DNA from: Paenibacillus senegalimassiliensis
Lineage (GTDB): Bacteria > Bacillota > Bacilli > Paenibacillales > Paenibacillaceae
Length of the DNA stretch: 64,000 nucleotides
Direction of reading: 5' to 3'
NCBI RefSeq assembly: GCF_001486585.1
Contig: NZ_LN909045.1
Location: 667,368 to 731,367, forward strand
This document shows, piece by piece, positions 44,619 through 54,202 of the stretch (its first letter is position 1; every line of letters begins with the position of its first letter). The position numbers and the translations under genes were made by a program. Under the pieces are notes generated by a model. That model made no database searches. It was not told the origin of the DNA and saw only the letters and a program-made list of their open reading frames with translations.

Positions 44619-44647
44619 TTGTCAGCATCGTGCTTTTCCCCTATAAT
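44619..44647 (+). promoter_or_regulatory. Sigma-A promoter of the btu-cob operon
   Basis: TTGTCA, exactly 17 bp, then TATAAT (5 of 6 and 6 of 6 to consensus). Transcription would begin about 45 bp before the conserved part of the cobalamin riboswitch. Confidence 0.8.
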
Positions 44648-44699
44648 CCAATAGAGAAGAAAGCCTTAAGACAAGCGTACAATCGTACCCGTAGGTCCC

Positions 44700-44890
44700 G
44701 ATGCTGCCATGCGTAACGCCAGGTGAGCTTTGGGTTAAAAGGGAAGCCGGTGCAACTCCGGCACGGTCCCGCCACTGTAAACAGGGACGAGCTCACAATA
44801 GCCACTGTCTACCGCCAGACGGGAGATGGGAAGGCGAGCATCGTCGGCACCTGTAAGTCAGGAGACCTGCCACGGGAACTCAATGACGGT
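44700..44890 (+). ncRNA. Adenosylcobalamin riboswitch
   Basis: Contains the conserved cobalamin-element blocks in order: GGGAAGCCGGTGCAACTCC, CCCGCCACTGTAA and the B12 box AAGTCAGGAGACCTGCC (44854-44871). It lies between a strong promoter and a terminator in front of btuF, so adenosylcobalamin should switch the whole transport and synthesis operon off. Confidence 0.95.
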
Positions 44891-44984
44891 CCTTCGAGGA
44901 AAGGATAACGTTCTGCCAAGACACCCATGCCTATAGCGATTGTTGTGGCTTAAGCCACCGTTTGCTGGCATGACTTTGTAGACG

Positions 44985-45018
44985 TAGCCCATCCGACCTG
45001 GAGTGGGTTTTTCTTTTT
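44985..45018 (+). terminator. Riboswitch-controlled attenuator
   Basis: CCCATCC/GGAGTGGG hairpin followed by TTTTTCTTTTT. A GTGGCTTAAGCCAC helix at 44944-44957 lies between it and the B12 box. This is the probable expression platform of the cobalamin riboswitch. Confidence 0.7.
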
Positions 45019-45111
45019 GAGCGCTTTCTTTGACGCCTATAAGTGCGTGATCCAAAAGTTGGGTTTTCAGGACTATAAGGCGAAATTCAGACACAGAGGA
45101 GAGGTCAAAAC

Positions 45112-46125
45112 ATGAAAAAATGGCAAAAAATTTGGGGTAGTCTATTGCTGGCTACGCTGTTGGTATTGGCAGGTTGCGGCAGCAACAATGCGGCTGTAGA
45201 GCAGAATCAGGGTTCGAACACGAACACGCCTGCGGCTCAGGAGCAAAATGCAGGTACAAATGCAGGGAGCGAGCAAGCCGCAGCTCAAACGGAATATCCG
45301 CTAACCGTACAGGATTCAAGTGGTCAGGAATTTACCTTTGAATCGGCTCCACAAAAAATCGTATCCCTGGCTCCTTCGGACACCGAAGTATTGTTTGCAC
45401 TCGGGCTGGACGAGCAAATCGTTGGTGTATCCGATCTGGACGATTACCCGGAAGCCGTGAAGGACAAGCCACGCATGGGGACCTCCAAGGTCAATGTAGA
45501 GGCCGTCGTTGCTGCGCAGCCTGACCTGGTTGTTACCGCCAGCTTCATTAACGAAGCTACGGTCAAGAGCTTGGGTGATTTAGGCATCAAGGTATTCCAG
45601 TCCGAACCTAAGACGATTCAGGATGCTATAGACCATATCAAACTGATTGGCACCATTACCGATCACCAGGCCCAAGCAGAAGAAGTTGTAGCCAAGATGG
45701 AGCAGGAACTGCAAATGGTGACGGAGGCTGTCAAATCCGTGAGCGATGATCAGAAGAAAAAGGTATACATTGAGTTCTCCCCGGGATGGACGGTGGGGAA
45801 AGGCGAGTTTATGGATGAAATGATTACGCTCGCTGGCGGACTTAACGTAGCATCTGACATTGAAGGCTGGTCGGAGATTAACGAAGAGAACATTATTCAG
45901 GCTGATCCAGACGTCATCTTGTACGCAAAGAGCCTGGTTTATGAGAACAATCAAACTTTGGCTGATATTATTAAAGCCCGCGGTGGTTGGGATCAAATCA
46001 AGGCCATCAAGGAAGATCAAGTCTTTGGTCTGGAAGATAACCTGCTGAGCCGTCCTGGACCACGGATTACGCAAGGACTTATTGAGGTGGCGAAGGCGAT
46101 CTATCCGGACTTGGTACAACCATGA
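45112..46125 (+). CDS. btuF: Cobalamin ABC transporter substrate-binding lipoprotein
   Basis: Membrane-anchored corrinoid-binding protein, 337 aa. The signal peptide ends in a lipobox (LVLAGC, Cys near residue 22), followed by a Gln/Asn-rich linker and a BtuF/FhuD-type periplasmic-binding fold: KIVSLAPSDTEVLFALG, VVGVSD-like block, DLVV and the second lobe with EFSPGWTVGKGEFMDEMI. Placement behind the cobalamin riboswitch and before btuC/btuD assigns the ligand. GAGGAGAGG precedes the ATG. It overlaps btuC by 4 bp. Confidence 0.93.
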   Translation: MKKWQKIWGSLLLATLLVLAGCGSNNAAVEQNQGSNTNTPAAQEQNAGTNAGSEQAAAQTEYPLTVQDSSGQEFTFESAPQKIVSLAPSDTEVLFALGLDEQIVGVSDLDDYPEAVKDKPRMGTSKVNVEAVVAAQPDLVVTASFINEATVKSLGDLGIKVFQSEPKTIQDAIDHIKLIGTITDHQAQAEEVVAKMEQELQMVTEAVKSVSDDQKKKVYIEFSPGWTVGKGEFMDEMITLAGGLNVASDIEGWSEINEENIIQADPDVILYAKSLVYENNQTLADIIKARGGWDQIKAIKEDQVFGLEDNLLSRPGPRITQGLIEVAKAIYPDLVQP

Positions 46126-47171
46126 TTCGTGGCAAACTGGCCGGATACGGAACGATAGGGCTGTTGCTGCTCGCAGTGACGCTGCTGCTTTGTATCGGAA
46201 TCGGCTCGGTCTATTTGCCTGCTGGGGAGATTGCGGCCATTCTGCTACACCGGATTCCGGGGCTTGGCCGCTTGATAACCCCTGATTGGGAGGTTGCATC
46301 GGAGCAGATCGTCGTTCTGGTCCGCCTTCCGCGCGTATTACTCGGCATGCTTGTGGGCGCTTCGCTGGCGGTGGCCGGGGCTGGGTTTCAGGGCGTACTG
46401 CGTAATCCCCTGGCTGATCCCTATACGCTGGGCGTATCGTCGGGCTCGGCCATCGGGGCAGCCGTCCTGATATTTTTCGGCTGGCAGTTCTCCTTACTGG
46501 GGGTGTTCACGCTCCCGGTTGTTGCCTTTATCACCGGCTCAATTACGTTGTGGATTGTCCTGTGGCTGGCGCGGGAGAACGGCAAGATTCCCATCGAAAG
46601 CCTGATTCTTTCCGGGGTTGTCATGCAGGCCTTTCTTGGAGCGGTCGTCTCCTTCCTGACGGCGATGTCCAAGAAAACGGTCAACGAAATTTTATACTGG
46701 ACAATGGGCAGCTTAAGCTTGCGTGGATGGTCGTATACGGCCATCCTTTTCCCATATCTGCTGCTGGGAGCGTTATACTTATGGAGTAGGGCCAAGCATT
46801 TGAATTTGCTCTCTCTGGGAGAGCGTCAAGCCGCTCATTCCGGTATGGCTGTGGAGCGGACCAAGCTACTGGTGCTGCTGGTGGCTACACTGATGACAGC
46901 GGCAGCCGTATCTGTATCAGGAGTTATTGGCTTCGTTGGACTGGTAGTTCCGCATATGATTCGTTTGATTACAGGGCCGGATTACCGCTTGATTATTCCG
47001 TTATCGGCGATTGGTGGAGGGATTTTCATGATGTGGAGCGATCTGGCCGCCCGGTCCCTGCTTGCTCCTACCGAGATACCGCTTGGTATTGTTACGGCCT
47101 TTGTGGGGGCCCCCTTCTTCGGTTATTTGCTATACCTCAAGAAGAAGCAAAGGGAGGCGGAGATGCGTTGA
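46122..47171 (+). CDS. btuC: Cobalamin ABC transporter permease
   Basis: 349-aa polytopic permease of the FecCD/BtuC family. VRLPRVLLGMLVGASLAVAG, RNPLADPYTLGVSSGSAIGA and GLVVPHMIRLITGPDYR are the family hallmarks. It is encoded between the binding lipoprotein and the ATPase, overlapping each (ATGA before, TTGA after). The cobalamin assignment comes from the riboswitch and neighbours. Confidence 0.93.
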   Translation: MIRGKLAGYGTIGLLLLAVTLLLCIGIGSVYLPAGEIAAILLHRIPGLGRLITPDWEVASEQIVVLVRLPRVLLGMLVGASLAVAGAGFQGVLRNPLADPYTLGVSSGSAIGAAVLIFFGWQFSLLGVFTLPVVAFITGSITLWIVLWLARENGKIPIESLILSGVVMQAFLGAVVSFLTAMSKKTVNEILYWTMGSLSLRGWSYTAILFPYLLLGALYLWSRAKHLNLLSLGERQAAHSGMAVERTKLLVLLVATLMTAAAVSVSGVIGFVGLVVPHMIRLITGPDYRLIIPLSAIGGGIFMMWSDLAARSLLAPTEIPLGIVTAFVGAPFFGYLLYLKKKQREAEMR

Positions 47172-47962
47172 TTGAGATTAAGAGCATATCCAAATCCTTT
47201 GGTCGCTACAACATACTGGATAAGCTGAGTTGGAAGGTGCAGTCAGGCGAGTTTTGGGGCCTGATTGGTCCAAACGGCAGCGGCAAGACCACCCTCATGA
47301 ACTTGATCTCCGGCGTGGAGAAGCCGAATGGCGGGGAGATTCAACTGGGTGGAAAGCGGTTGGAAGCATATTCGCGAAAGGCGTTATCGCATAAAATCGC
47401 TGTGCTACAGCAGGATGGTCTGCCGCCTGTGGGTTATTCGGTTCGCGAAGTGGTGGAAATGGGTAGGTTTGCATACCAGGACTGGCGGGGCCGTGAGCCA
47501 GGTGATTCGTTAGCAGGTGCCCAGTTAATCGACGGTATTATGGAGCGTTTGGATTTGATGGAACTGCAACACCGCCCGCTCAGCGTACTTAGCGGAGGAC
47601 AGCGGCAACGGGCAGCTTTGGGGAAAGTCATGGCGCAGCAGCCGGAATTGGTATTGCTGGACGAGCCAACCACTTATCTGGATTTGCGTTACCAGCTTCA
47701 ATTCATGGAATTGGTGGCCGACTGGCAGCGGACAGAAGGGCTGACAGTCATTTCAGTGATGCATGATTTGAATTTGGCAGCGATGTATTGTAATCGCCTG
47801 CTCGTTATGAGTGGAGGAAGTATCGTGGCACAGGGCGCTCCCCAGGATATTCTGTCGCCAGAGCTGGTAGCTAAGGTATTTGGCGTTCATGCCCACCAGG
47901 TTGTCCACCCGGATCTGGGCATTCCCCAATTATTGCTGCGGCGAGGGGACGCTACTCCGTAA
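47168..47962 (+). CDS. btuD: Cobalamin ABC transporter ATP-binding protein
   Basis: 264-aa ATPase of the importer. Walker A GPNGSGKTT, Q-loop VLQQDGLPP, signature LSGGQRQRAALGKVMAQ, Walker B LVLLDEPTTYLDL and H-loop VMHDLNLAA are intact, as in FepC/BtuD proteins. The TTG at 47168 is taken as start because GGGAGGCGGAG lies upstream and the codon overlaps the btuC stop; the longer frame lies within btuC. Confidence 0.92.
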   Translation: MIEIKSISKSFGRYNILDKLSWKVQSGEFWGLIGPNGSGKTTLMNLISGVEKPNGGEIQLGGKRLEAYSRKALSHKIAVLQQDGLPPVGYSVREVVEMGRFAYQDWRGREPGDSLAGAQLIDGIMERLDLMELQHRPLSVLSGGQRQRAALGKVMAQQPELVLLDEPTTYLDLRYQLQFMELVADWQRTEGLTVISVMHDLNLAAMYCNRLLVMSGGSIVAQGAPQDILSPELVAKVFGVHAHQVVHPDLGIPQLLLRRGDATP

Positions 47963-47998
47963 GCCAAGGCAGGAATGGCTGAGAAAAGGAGAATGAAT

Positions 47999-49078
47999 AT
48001 GGAATTTAAATCATTAGCACAGTTAACAGAGGAGATCACCCCTCTGAACTCGGCAGCGATGAAGGCAGCCGGGGAACATTTGGACCGTCTGACGAAGCCG
48101 CCCGGCAGTCTTGGCAAGCTGGAGGCGCTGGCGGTGAAGCTATCCGGTATTTCCGGGGAAATGCAGCCTTCATTCTCAAAACGTACCGTTGTCGTTATGG
48201 CGGCGGATCACGGGGTTTGCGAGGAGGGAGTTAGCGCCTTTCCGGCAGAAGTGACTCCGCAGATGGTGCTTAACTTTCTGGCTGGTGGTGCGGCTGTGAA
48301 TGTCTTGGCTCGCCAAGCGTCAGCCGAGGTTATCTGCGTAGATATCGGAGTTAATGCGGAGCTTACACATCCGAATCTACTTCAGCGCAAGCTTCGTTAC
48401 GGCACTGCGAATATGGCTAAAGGTCCGGCCATGAGCCGGGAGGAAGCGGCAGCGGCTATACTGGTTGGCGCAAATGTAGTTGCTACCGAGACCGAGCGGG
48501 GAGCCGGACTGTTCGTAACCGGAGAGATGGGTATTGGAAATACGACAGCCAGTGCCGCCCTAATGAGCAGTCTTACGGGTTATTCTCCGCTGGAAAGTGT
48601 CGGCCGGGGCACAGGAATTACGGATGAGCGTCTGGAGCACAAGAGAAAAGTGGTGGCGCGAGCGCTGGAGGTTAACTCTCCTGATGCAGAAGACCCGCTT
48701 GATGTATTGTCCAAGGTGGGTGGATTGGAGATTGCCGGGATGACCGGGATTATTCTCGGGGCCGCTGCTTTGCGCTCCCCGGTTGTCATAGATGGCTTCA
48801 TTTCTACAGTAGCTGCATTAGTAGCTGTACGTCTGGCACCAGCGGCGGCTAATTACATGATTGCTTCCCATGTGTCTCATGAACAGGGGCATCGCCAATT
48901 ACTTGAATCCATGAAGCTTACGCCGATGCTGGACCTGGACATGCGCCTTGGTGAAGGCACCGGAGGCGTGCTTGCATTGCATCTCGTGGATGCTGCTTGC
49001 CAGATCATGAGCGAAATGGCTACCTTTGAAAGCGCAGGAGTATCGGATAGCGCAGCTTCCGAAGAACTAAGCCGATGA
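47999..49078 (+). CDS. cobT: Nicotinate-nucleotide--dimethylbenzimidazole phosphoribosyltransferase
   Basis: Makes alpha-ribazole-5'-phosphate, the activated lower ligand, from DMB and nicotinate mononucleotide. 359 aa. LTKPPGSLGKLEALAVKL, MAADHGVCEEGVSAFP, GEMGIGNTTASAAL and the C-terminal RLGEGTGGVLALHLVDAA with the catalytic Glu are all present. ATG 47999 has AAAGGAGA at good spacing, better than ATG 47975. It overlaps cobU by 4 bp. Confidence 0.95.
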   Translation: MEFKSLAQLTEEITPLNSAAMKAAGEHLDRLTKPPGSLGKLEALAVKLSGISGEMQPSFSKRTVVVMAADHGVCEEGVSAFPAEVTPQMVLNFLAGGAAVNVLARQASAEVICVDIGVNAELTHPNLLQRKLRYGTANMAKGPAMSREEAAAAILVGANVVATETERGAGLFVTGEMGIGNTTASAALMSSLTGYSPLESVGRGTGITDERLEHKRKVVARALEVNSPDAEDPLDVLSKVGGLEIAGMTGIILGAAALRSPVVIDGFISTVAALVAVRLAPAAANYMIASHVSHEQGHRQLLESMKLTPMLDLDMRLGEGTGGVLALHLVDAACQIMSEMATFESAGVSDSAASEELSR

Positions 49079-49644
49079 AGGTATTGGTGACCGGGGGAGC
49101 ACGTAGTGGAAAAAGCACGTTTGCCGAACGCTTTGTAATGAAGCAAGCGGACTCGGCCACTTATATTGCCACGGCACAAGCCTTTGATCTAGAGATGAAG
49201 GAACGCATTGCCCTTCACCGGCGGCAGCGTGAGCAGCAAGAGTATGGCTGGACTACGCTGGAAGAGCCCTGTAGACTCCCTGCCTTATTGATGGAACTAG
49301 GTGCAGACCCGAGCAGAGAACGGTCTCCCGTTGTATTGGTCGATTGCCTGACCTTATGGTTATCCAATATTCTGCTGGGTGCCGGAGAGGACCCCAATCG
49401 GGCAACCGAAATAGTCACGGGGCAAATTGGAGAACTGGCTACGGCCGTGGCTGAATTCCCTGGTACGCTCGTGATGGTCACGAATGAGGTAGGATATGGA
49501 ATTGTACCGGAGTATCCGCTGGGTCGGCAATATCGGGATTTGGCCGGTACCCTGAATCGGACAATCGCAACGATATCAGACCAGGTGTTTCTAGTAACAG
49601 CAGGCATCCCGATAGAATTAAAAAGCAGGGAGTATCGCTTATGA
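49075..49644 (+). CDS. cobU: Adenosylcobinamide kinase / adenosylcobinamide-phosphate guanylyltransferase
   Basis: Bifunctional nucleotide-loop enzyme that phosphorylates adenosylcobinamide and then adds GMP. 189 aa. P-loop TGGARSGKST, ATYIATAQAFD, RIALHRRQR with the guanylylated His, VDCLTLWLSN and VTNEVGYGIVP match CobU throughout. It overlaps cobT and cobS by 4 bp each, in a tightly coupled operon. Confidence 0.95.
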   Translation: MKVLVTGGARSGKSTFAERFVMKQADSATYIATAQAFDLEMKERIALHRRQREQQEYGWTTLEEPCRLPALLMELGADPSRERSPVVLVDCLTLWLSNILLGAGEDPNRATEIVTGQIGELATAVAEFPGTLVMVTNEVGYGIVPEYPLGRQYRDLAGTLNRTIATISDQVFLVTAGIPIELKSREYRL

Positions 49645-50495
49645 GCGAACCTAAATCTCAACAACCGCAGGATCATGTCGTTTATCCCTTATCTCACCAA
49701 ATCGTTGCGGCGTTCCAATTCTTGTCCCGTATTCCGATTCGGAAGGAACTGGATTTTACGCCCGAGCTCCTGCGACGCAGCGCAGTGTACTATCCTCTGG
49801 TTGGAGCCACGATTGGTGTCTGCGTCTGGGCTGCTGGTCTTTTATTCGCCTGGCTGCTGCCTTCCTGGCCTGCGGCTGTGCTTGCTCTGATCGTTTGGGT
49901 GTGGCTAACGGGCGGCTTGCATCTAGATGGCTGGATGGATACGGCTGACGGACTGCTGAGCTACCGCTCCAGGGAGCGAATGCTGGAGATTATGAAGGAC
50001 AGCCGGGTTGGTGCCATGGGCGTGCTCGCTTGTATGCTGCTAATATTGCTCAAGCTGTCCTTAATCTTATCCTTGCTCCAAAATAGTCCTGTTCAATCGG
50101 GCTTAGCCATTGTGACAGCAACGATATGGAGTCGCTGGTTCATGACCCGGGCCATGCAGCGCTGGCCAAAGGCCAGACAAGGGGAAGGGCTGGCCGGCCA
50201 ATTTCGTGCTGTGGGGGGACGCGAGACTCAAGAGTCTACCGTGCTTGCTCTGTTGCTCACGATCGGAGTCATGCTATTCTTCCTGCTGCTGGCTCTTCAA
50301 GGGATTGAGCAATCTGCTCTGATGAAGACCATGCTGTATATCATCCTTCATCCTGTTGTGGCATGGGGAGTTGGCACCTGGGCAGCGGGACGAATCAGCC
50401 ACAAGTTAGGAGGCTTGACGGGGGATACCTACGGAGCGCTGAATGAAGGGCTGGAAGCTGTGCTGTTAATGCTGGCTGTCCTGATTTTACCATGA
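49641..50495 (+). CDS. cobS: Adenosylcobinamide-GDP ribazoletransferase (cobalamin synthase)
   Basis: Integral membrane enzyme joining adenosylcobinamide-GDP to alpha-ribazole(-P), the last assembly step. 284 aa with several hydrophobic helices. FLSRIPIRKELDFTPELLRRS, the GGLHLDGWMDTADGLLSYRSRERMLEIMKDSRVG region with its acidic metal-binding residues, and a C-terminal GGLTGDTYGALNE are diagnostic. Confidence 0.95.
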   Translation: MSEPKSQQPQDHVVYPLSHQIVAAFQFLSRIPIRKELDFTPELLRRSAVYYPLVGATIGVCVWAAGLLFAWLLPSWPAAVLALIVWVWLTGGLHLDGWMDTADGLLSYRSRERMLEIMKDSRVGAMGVLACMLLILLKLSLILSLLQNSPVQSGLAIVTATIWSRWFMTRAMQRWPKARQGEGLAGQFRAVGGRETQESTVLALLLTIGVMLFFLLLALQGIEQSALMKTMLYIILHPVVAWGVGTWAAGRISHKLGGLTGDTYGALNEGLEAVLLMLAVLILP

Positions 50496-50528
50496 GAACG
50501 GGCTGGCGAGAGAGGAGCACGAAGTGTA

Positions 50529-52142
50529 ATGGAGCGTAGCAACGAGACAACTGCAAACACTGGTGCAGTTCTGATGGTGCAAGGCACGGCATCGGATGTA
50601 GGGAAAAGCGTAATCGTGACGGCATTGTGCCGTATTTTTGTACAGGATGGCCTGCGCCCTGCCCCGTTCAAGTCCCAGAACATGGCCTTGAATTCATATG
50701 TTACGCCAGACGGCAAGGAAATCGGCCGTGCACAAGGAACGCAGGCGGAGGCCTGCGGAATCGCAGCGACAACCGATATGAATCCGGTGCTGCTCAAGCC
50801 GACGGGGGACATGCACTCGCAGATCGTAGTTCATGGTCGTCCGCATCAGCATCTCAGTGCGGTTAGATACCGGGAAGAGTTCTTGCCCAAAGCCCAGCCG
50901 CTTGTGATGGATGCCTTGAATCGGCTGCGCGGGCAATACGATATTGTGGTAATGGAAGGTGCGGGGAGTCCGGCCGAAATCAACCTCAAGCATCGTGATA
51001 TTGTAAACATGAATCTGGCAGGCTGGGCAGAAGCTCCGGTTATACTGATCGGAGATATCGACCGGGGTGGTGTATTTGCCTTCCTGGTCGGGACGTTGGA
51101 ACTGTTAGAGCCGCATGAACGGGAACGCGTAAAGGGCTTCATTATTAACAAATTTCGTGGTGATGTATCTCTCCTTAAGCCGGGTCTCGATTGGCTGGAG
51201 CAGCGTACCGGCATCCCTGTATTGGGCGTCATTCCCTTCATGCCGGATATGGATATTGAAGCAGAGGATTCTGTCGTGCTGGATACTTATGCTTCGGCTC
51301 CGTCAGCCTCCGGGCAGACGGAACTGGACATCGCCGTAATCCGCTACCCTCGGATTTCAAATTTCACCGACTTTGATCCATTAACGGTAGAGCCTGATGT
51401 TTCGGTCCGCTATGTAGATAAGGCCGCAGATCTGGGGAACCCGGATGTGATTATATTGCCGGGGACGAAGGATACGCTAGGGGATTTGGATTATTTGCGC
51501 CGTCAAGGGCTGGAGCAGGAAATATCCAGCCATTTGCAGCGTGGTACGCACACGCAGTTAGTTGGAATTTGCGGTGGGTATCAAATGCTTGGGGAGCAGC
51601 TCCATGATCCTGAGGGAGTGGAAGCCACGGCTTCAAGGTCGGCTTTAGGCTTGGCCTGGTTACCGTTGTCGACCACCTTTCTTCCTGGGAAGAAGACCGT
51701 CCGCGTACAAGGAACGACACTTAGGGATTCGCCACTGCACTTGAATACGATGGATGATAAATTCTTCATAGAGGGCTATGAAATTCATGCGGGGGTGACC
51801 ACACCGTTGTCCTCTCCAACGGGCCAAGAGATGATCGCTTCGCTGTTTGCGGTCCGACCTGTTCAAGGTGCTAGCGGGGAGAGTCACCTTGAAGGGGCAG
51901 CACGCAGCGATGGTAGAGTGTTCGGAACTTACTTGCATGGACTGTTTCATAATGATGACTGGAGGCGTGCTTGGCTCAACGGAATTCGCGTGAGCAAGGG
52001 GTTAGCTCCTTTGAAAGCGACCATCTCCATGGCAGTACGCAAGGAGGAGGCCTTCGATCGGCTGGCGAATCATGTTCGCGCACATTTGCAGATGGAGAAG
52101 CTATATGACATTGCTGGCGTTCAGCCCGATCATGATGGTTAA
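50529..52142 (+). CDS. cobQ: Cobyric acid synthase
   Basis: Glutamine-dependent amidotransferase converting adenosylcobyrinic acid a,c-diamide to adenosylcobyric acid (CobQ/CbiP), 537 aa. The N-terminal synthetase domain has the P-loop-like VQGTASDVGKSVIV and FKSQNMALNS. The C-terminal class I GATase domain has the catalytic Cys in VGICGGYQMLG and the His in FGTYLHGLFHND. Its presence implies that this organism makes, or partly makes, the corrin ring, although ring-building genes are not in the window. A terminator follows. Confidence 0.95.
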   Translation: MERSNETTANTGAVLMVQGTASDVGKSVIVTALCRIFVQDGLRPAPFKSQNMALNSYVTPDGKEIGRAQGTQAEACGIAATTDMNPVLLKPTGDMHSQIVVHGRPHQHLSAVRYREEFLPKAQPLVMDALNRLRGQYDIVVMEGAGSPAEINLKHRDIVNMNLAGWAEAPVILIGDIDRGGVFAFLVGTLELLEPHERERVKGFIINKFRGDVSLLKPGLDWLEQRTGIPVLGVIPFMPDMDIEAEDSVVLDTYASAPSASGQTELDIAVIRYPRISNFTDFDPLTVEPDVSVRYVDKAADLGNPDVIILPGTKDTLGDLDYLRRQGLEQEISSHLQRGTHTQLVGICGGYQMLGEQLHDPEGVEATASRSALGLAWLPLSTTFLPGKKTVRVQGTTLRDSPLHLNTMDDKFFIEGYEIHAGVTTPLSSPTGQEMIASLFAVRPVQGASGESHLEGAARSDGRVFGTYLHGLFHNDDWRRAWLNGIRVSKGLAPLKATISMAVRKEEAFDRLANHVRAHLQMEKLYDIAGVQPDHDG

Positions 52143-52175
52143 GCCTGGTTACCAGTGCAGCTATACTACATAACC

Positions 52176-52228
52176 AAAAACCGTCTCCTTCACCGTTCAA
52201 TGAATCATGGTGAAGGAGACGGTTTTTT
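52176..52228. terminator. Bidirectional intrinsic terminator
   Basis: Perfect ACCGTCTCCTTCACC / GGTGAAGGAGACGGT stem with A-run and T-run outside, between the cob operon and the convergent chemoreceptor gene. Confidence 0.92.
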
Positions 52229-52247
52229 GCTGAACATCCTCTTATAT

Positions 52248-53939
52248 TTAAATCTGGAACTTCTCAACAGACTCACGTAATAATACCGCTTGCTTGTGCA
52301 AGGAATGAACGGTTTGAGCATGACCTTCCATTTCGGCAAGCTGCTGCTGGGAATAGTCAGAGATTTGCACCATATTTTCCAGTGACTTGGCCGTAATGTT
52401 GGCTGATTCCTCGACAGAGGCCGTAACTTCCTCGGTGCCAGCGGATACCTGCTGGGTTGAGGCCGAGACGGACTGAATGGTCAGGTTTACGTTGTGAATT
52501 AATTCAGTCAACTGTTCAAAAGCTTGACCGGCTTGCTTCACGCGTTCTGTACCGGAAACAATCTCCTCGCTGGCATTCTGCATAGCGTTGACGGAATTCT
52601 CCGACTCTTCACGAATGCTGAGCAGGTTCTCGCTAATCTCTTCCATAGCCAGCCGGGATTGCTCTGCCAGCTTGCGTACTTCCTCGGCAACAACGGCGAA
52701 GCCCTTGCCATGTTCACCCGCCCGGGCAGCTTCAATCGCTGCATTCAAGGCCAGGATATTGATTTGCTTGGTGATATCAGTGATAGTCCCTACGACAGTT
52801 GCGATTGATTCTGAGCGATCATTGAGATTACGAATGTACGCCAGTGTACGATTAGCTGCATCTTCTACATGGCGCATTTGCTGTACAGCAGTTTGAGCCA
52901 GCTCATTCCCGGTTCCTGCCTGGGCTGTAGCTTGTCCAATCCGGTCGCTTACCTCAGCGGAGGAAGAGGCGATATGCTGCACGCCTTGGGATATTTCTTC
53001 CATGGCCCGGGCATTTTCAGCGGCTGCTGAAGCAATTGTCATGCTCCCTGATTCGATTTCCTGAGTAGCCATATTGGAGCGGGCAATCAAGTCTTCAAAG
53101 GTCGTTACCGAAGTTGATAGATGGTCAGAGGCGCCCACAACGGAGTGAGAGGTTTGCATTACAGTCGCAAACATTTCTTTGAGTTGGGTCGTCATCGTCC
53201 GGAAGCTGCTGGCCAATTGCCCAATTTCATCCTGACTCTTGACTTCGATCGTTTGCCGAAAATCGCCAACCGCCATTTTATCAGTAGCGGCAACCAGCTT
53301 CTTGATAGGCTTCGTAATGCGTGTGCTGATTAAGTAAGCGGTAGCCATACCCAGCACGATAACAAGAGCGGTGATTCCAATACAGATATTTAATATTTCT
53401 GCGCGCTTCTCATCAATAAAGGTAGCATCGAGACCCACAGCAAGCAAAGCTTTGCTGCCGGGGATGGCAATGAATGCCGTCTTGTGTGATCCAAAGCTGT
53501 CGGAGTAGAGATCACTAATCTTGACACCGCCGCCAGCTGCCTCTGTCATGGCCGTTTGAATCTCCAGCTTATCGCCGGGAGCCATGCCTGAATTCTCATT
53601 GGCGGCGAGCACGGTAGCGCCTTCTTCCTGAAGATGAATCAGGTAAGCGGTGTTAAGCTGGAACTCGGAGGCACTGGAGGTCAAATACTTCTCTACGGTA
53701 AACCGCGAGTTTTCATTACCACTTAATAGTTGCAATGATTGAGTAGTATCCAGGCGTTTGAAAATATCCTGCGTACTGGTCAGTAGAACCTTGTCAAATT
53801 GAGGTAACACGTTTTGATTGATGATACCCATCGAAATGTAATAAAAGCTGACACTAAACAATAATGAAGAAATGATGATGACCGCCGCAAATGCAGTCAT
53901 CAGCTTGCGGCTTATGGACCGTTTAATGCCCTTAAACAA
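52248..53939 (-). CDS. Methyl-accepting chemotaxis protein
   Basis: Transmembrane chemoreceptor signalling to CheA/CheW. Two membrane helices ([21 protein letters not shown] near the N-terminus, then [20 protein letters not shown]) flank an extracytoplasmic sensor of about 150 residues. A HAMP domain ([22 protein letters not shown]) and the cytoplasmic signalling hairpin follow, whose tip includes [31 protein letters not shown]. The ligand is unknown. The start is uncertain: TTG 53939 has GGAGAGG at 7 nt and gives 563 aa, while an in-frame ATG at 53993 (581 aa) has no ribosome-binding site. Confidence 0.9.
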   Translation of the reverse strand: MFKGIKRSISRKLMTAFAAVIIISSLLFSVSFYYISMGIINQNVLPQFDKVLLTSTQDIFKRLDTTQSLQLLSGNENSRFTVEKYLTSSASEFQLNTAYLIHLQEEGATVLAANENSGMAPGDKLEIQTAMTEAAGGGVKISDLYSDSFGSHKTAFIAIPGSKALLAVGLDATFIDEKRAEILNICIGITALVIVLGMATAYLISTRITKPIKKLVAATDKMAVGDFRQTIEVKSQDEIGQLASSFRTMTTQLKEMFATVMQTSHSVVGASDHLSTSVTTFEDLIARSNMATQEIESGSMTIASAAAENARAMEEISQGVQHIASSSAEVSDRIGQATAQAGTGNELAQTAVQQMRHVEDAANRTLAYIRNLNDRSESIATVVGTITDITKQINILALNAAIEAARAGEHGKGFAVVAEEVRKLAEQSRLAMEEISENLLSIREESENSVNAMQNASEEIVSGTERVKQAGQAFEQLTELIHNVNLTIQSVSASTQQVSAGTEEVTASVEESANITAKSLENMVQISDYSQQQLAEMEGHAQTVHSLHKQAVLLRESVEKFQI

Positions 53940-54134
53940 AGAAAATCCTCTCCAATCTCCCTTAGAATATTTGTTATTTATATTGGTTTTCATAGGAACT
54001 GCGGTGTCTATTTTTCTACCACTGGTTCATAAGCATTATTCTATAGGAAAATATGCCCTTTGAAAATGAGTTTGTCATATTTTTTTTGGTTTTTAGGCTA
54101 CTATTTATGTAAAAATGCCTAGAAATGCAGGAAA

Positions 54135-54187
54135 AGAAAAAAATAAAAAGGAGCCTTGAGCCCTGAGAAGGGCAACAAAGCTCCTTG
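54135..54187 (-). terminator. Intrinsic terminator of the peptidase gene
   Basis: AAGGAGC/GCTCCTT outer stem with an inner GCCC/GGGC helix. On the minus strand it is followed by a T-rich tail. Confidence 0.8.
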
Positions 54188-54202
54188 TAGTTACATCAGG
54201 TG

